From positions 1 through 42,909 of the forward strand of contig NZ_QGKS01000494.1 in NCBI RefSeq assembly GCF_003172935.1: 42,909 bases of DNA, in the 5' to 3' direction. Position 1 is the first letter of the stretch. Each line of letters starts with the position of its first letter. This stretch comes from Micromonospora sicca (GTDB taxonomy: Bacteria > Actinomycetota > Actinomycetes > Mycobacteriales > Micromonosporaceae). Shown here piece by piece: positions 41,575-42,909 of this stretch. The position numbers and the translations under genes are program-made. The notes below the pieces were generated by a model, which had not been told where the DNA came from, did not search any database, and was given only the letters and a program-made list of their open reading frames with translations.

Positions 41575-42303
41575 GTGGGCGGATCACTGCGGGCGTGGCG
41601 CGGCAGGGCCCGACTGCGTACGGTCGCCCTGATCGGCATCGATGGGTCGGGCAAGACCACCCAGGCGCACCGGCTCGCGGAGGCGCTCAGCGCGGCCGGC
41701 CACCCGGCCACCTACCATCGCAACGCCGGCGGTCGGCGGTGGCTCGGCCGGCTCGCCCACCGGGTCGGGCGCCCGGACGCCCAGCGGCTCGTCGGGCGGA
41801 ACGGGATGCTCGCGATCGAGTCCGCGCTCCGCTGGCTCGCCATCGCCCTCGCCCTGTTGAGCTGCCTGATCACCGGCCGAACCGCGGTGATGGACCGCTA
41901 CTCCGCCTGCCAGTACGCGAGCATCCGGGCGCACGGCGGTCAGCGGTGGGAGCGGTTGGCCCGGGCCGGCTACCGGCTCTTCCCGGCCCCGCGGGTGACC
42001 TTCCTGCTGACCGTGGACCCGGCCGAGGCGTACCGGCGGATCGAACGGCGGGGCACCGACCACGAGAGCATGCGCTGGCTCACCGCCGCCGCCACCGCGT
42101 ACCGGACGTTGCCCGAGTATCCGAGCTTCGTGGTGGTCGACGCGGGCGACTCCCCGGAGGAGGTTTCCCGTCGGATCCGGGCCCACCTCACCGAGTGGCT
42201 GCCGGCGACGCCGCCGGCCGACCCCGGCACCGCGCCGCCGGCCGGCCCGCCGTCGAACGGCGCGGCGCCGGCCGGTCCGGTGAGGGCTCAGGCCCGGCCG
42301 TAG
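41575..42303 (+). CDS. Thymidylate-kinase-like P-loop kinase
   Basis: A 242-residue protein with the Walker A loop GIDGSGKTT (21-29), the DRYS motif that binds the acceptor nucleotide in dTMP kinases, and an Arg-rich lid (RRIERRGTDHES). A membrane-like hydrophobic stretch (RWLAIALALLSCLITG) is unusual for tmk. The C-terminal 35 residues are Pro/Ala-rich and disordered. It resembles the dTMP kinase family but could phosphorylate another substrate. GTG 41575 is preferred because the codons before it (from GTG 41506) have poor bias; ATAGCCT 8 nt upstream could be a -10 of a leaderless transcript. The 3' end overlaps the converging SDR gene by 16 nt. Confidence 0.8.
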   Translation: MGGSLRAWRGRARLRTVALIGIDGSGKTTQAHRLAEALSAAGHPATYHRNAGGRRWLGRLAHRVGRPDAQRLVGRNGMLAIESALRWLAIALALLSCLITGRTAVMDRYSACQYASIRAHGGQRWERLARAGYRLFPAPRVTFLLTVDPAEAYRRIERRGTDHESMRWLTAAATAYRTLPEYPSFVVVDAGDSPEEVSRRIRAHLTEWLPATPPADPGTAPPAGPPSNGAAPAGPVRAQARP

Positions 42304-42909
42304 ACCGGGATGCTCCCGCCGCTGGTCGGCGCCGACTCGTCGGAGGCCAGGAAGCGGATCACCGCGGCGATCTCGGCCGGGGAGACCCAGCGCCGGTGGT
42401 CGGCGTCGGGCTGGGCGGCGCGGTTCGCCGGGGTGTCGATCACGCTGGGCAGCACCGTGTTGCAGCGGACCCCGCGCGGCCGGTACTCCACCGCCACCGC
42501 GTTAGCGAAGGCCAGCACGGCGGCCTTGGCGGTGGCGTAGCCCGCCGCGCCGGGGAAGGGGGCCACCGCGGCCCGGGCCGAGACACAGACCACCGCGCCG
42601 CCGCCGGCCGCGACCAGGTGCGGCAGCGCCGCCTGGGTGACCAGGTGCGTCGGGCGCAGGTTGATCCGGAGCATCCGGTCGAACTCCTCGACCGGGGTCT
42701 CGTGCACCAGCCCGCCGCTGGCGTACCCGCCGACGAGATTGACCACGGCGCGCAGCGGCGCGGCGGGGTCGGCCGCGGCCAGCTCGACGGCCCGGGCGGC
42801 CCCGGCGGGTTCGAGCAGGTCCGCGGTGAGCCGGACCGGTCCGGCCCCCGCCGGCTCCGTCGCCGCGCCCTCACGCTCCGGTACGACCACTCGCCAGCCG
42901 GCCCGGAGG
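42288..42909 (-). CDS. SDR-family oxidoreductase, 5' end outside window
   Basis: A Rossmann-fold short-chain dehydrogenase. The cofactor loop TGxxxGxG lies beyond the window; visible are the NLVGG segment, the catalytic Ser in VCVSARAAV, the YATAK motif (YxxxK), and the C-terminal PSVIDTPANRAA region that closes over the substrate, then the usual ending GGSIPVYGRA. The frame is still open at base 42909 (reading LRAGWRVVVPE), so the start is to the right. The substrate is unknown. Confidence 0.88.
   Translation of the reverse strand, partial: LRAGWRVVVPEREGAATEPAGAGPVRLTADLLEPAGAARAVELAAADPAAPLRAVVNLVGGYASGGLVHETPVEEFDRMLRINLRPTHLVTQAALPHLVAAGGGAVVCVSARAAVAPFPGAAGYATAKAAVLAFANAVAVEYRPRGVRCNTVLPSVIDTPANRAAQPDADHRRWVSPAEIAAVIRFLASDESAPTSGGSIPVYGRA

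Noticed and set aside
1..42909. tRNA, rRNA or tmRNA genes
   Set aside because: No cloverleaf-like segments or conserved rRNA stretches were noticed on either strand, though a covariance search was not possible.

Overview
The window is chromosomal DNA of a very GC-rich actinobacterium. Third codon positions are almost all G or C, GTG starts are common, and most intergenic hairpins lack a U-tract. The gene set points to Micromonosporaceae, probably Micromonospora: a thioredoxin/TPR protein, a 180-kDa-type NAD-glutamate dehydrogenase, a conservon (cvnABCD), class F sortase, a GH6 cellulase remnant with a CebR-like operator, and ROK-regulated xylAB. The genus is an inference. No rRNA, tRNA, insertion sequence, prophage or CRISPR array was seen.

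Left part (1-10.5 kb): a thioredoxin-TPR gene cut by the window edge, an arginase-family enzyme with a disordered tail, a lipoprotein penicillin-binding protein, and divergently a giant NAD-glutamate dehydrogenase. A class F sortase gene follows. It overlaps by 14 nt the end of a gene for a secreted, membrane-anchored protein made of Asp/Lys-rich repeats; that repeat gene carries two one-base frameshifts.

Decayed patch (10.5-16 kb): the remains of a GH6 cellulase still preceded by a near-consensus CebR box, a frameshifted small membrane gene, and a furA/catR-katA pair in which both genes have lost internal segments. An operon of uncharacterised genes (minus strand, 15.1-12.9 kb) lies inside this patch; two of its products share a C-terminal domain.

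Middle (16-26.6 kb): a complete conservon (sensor kinase-like ATPase, roadblock protein, DUF742 protein, GTPase) with overlapping reading frames, a lactonase-type beta-propeller, a solute-binding/VWA fusion, an orphan polyisoprenyl-phosphate sugar-1-phosphate transferase, a PP2C/SpoIIE-type phosphatase with an altered metal-site motif, and a MarR regulator.

Sugar region (26.6-38.5 kb): a ROK repressor divergent from xylA-xylB across a textbook promoter overlapped by a palindrome, an MFS transporter, then a minus-strand alpha-glucoside locus: binding protein, two permeases, LacI regulator and GH13 alpha-glucosidase. A LacI-type operator precedes the binding-protein gene, and perfect hairpins separate its cistrons. 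The xylose genes feed the pentose phosphate pathway and the agl-like genes import and hydrolyse oligosaccharides. With the lost cellulase, the picture is a plant-polymer degrader.

Right part (38.5-42.9 kb): a secreted M23 peptidase with an SH3 domain, a 48-residue GPGG small membrane protein, a compact nucleotidyltransferase-BON-metallophosphoesterase operon, a thymidylate-kinase-like P-loop protein, and an SDR oxidoreductase cut by the right edge.
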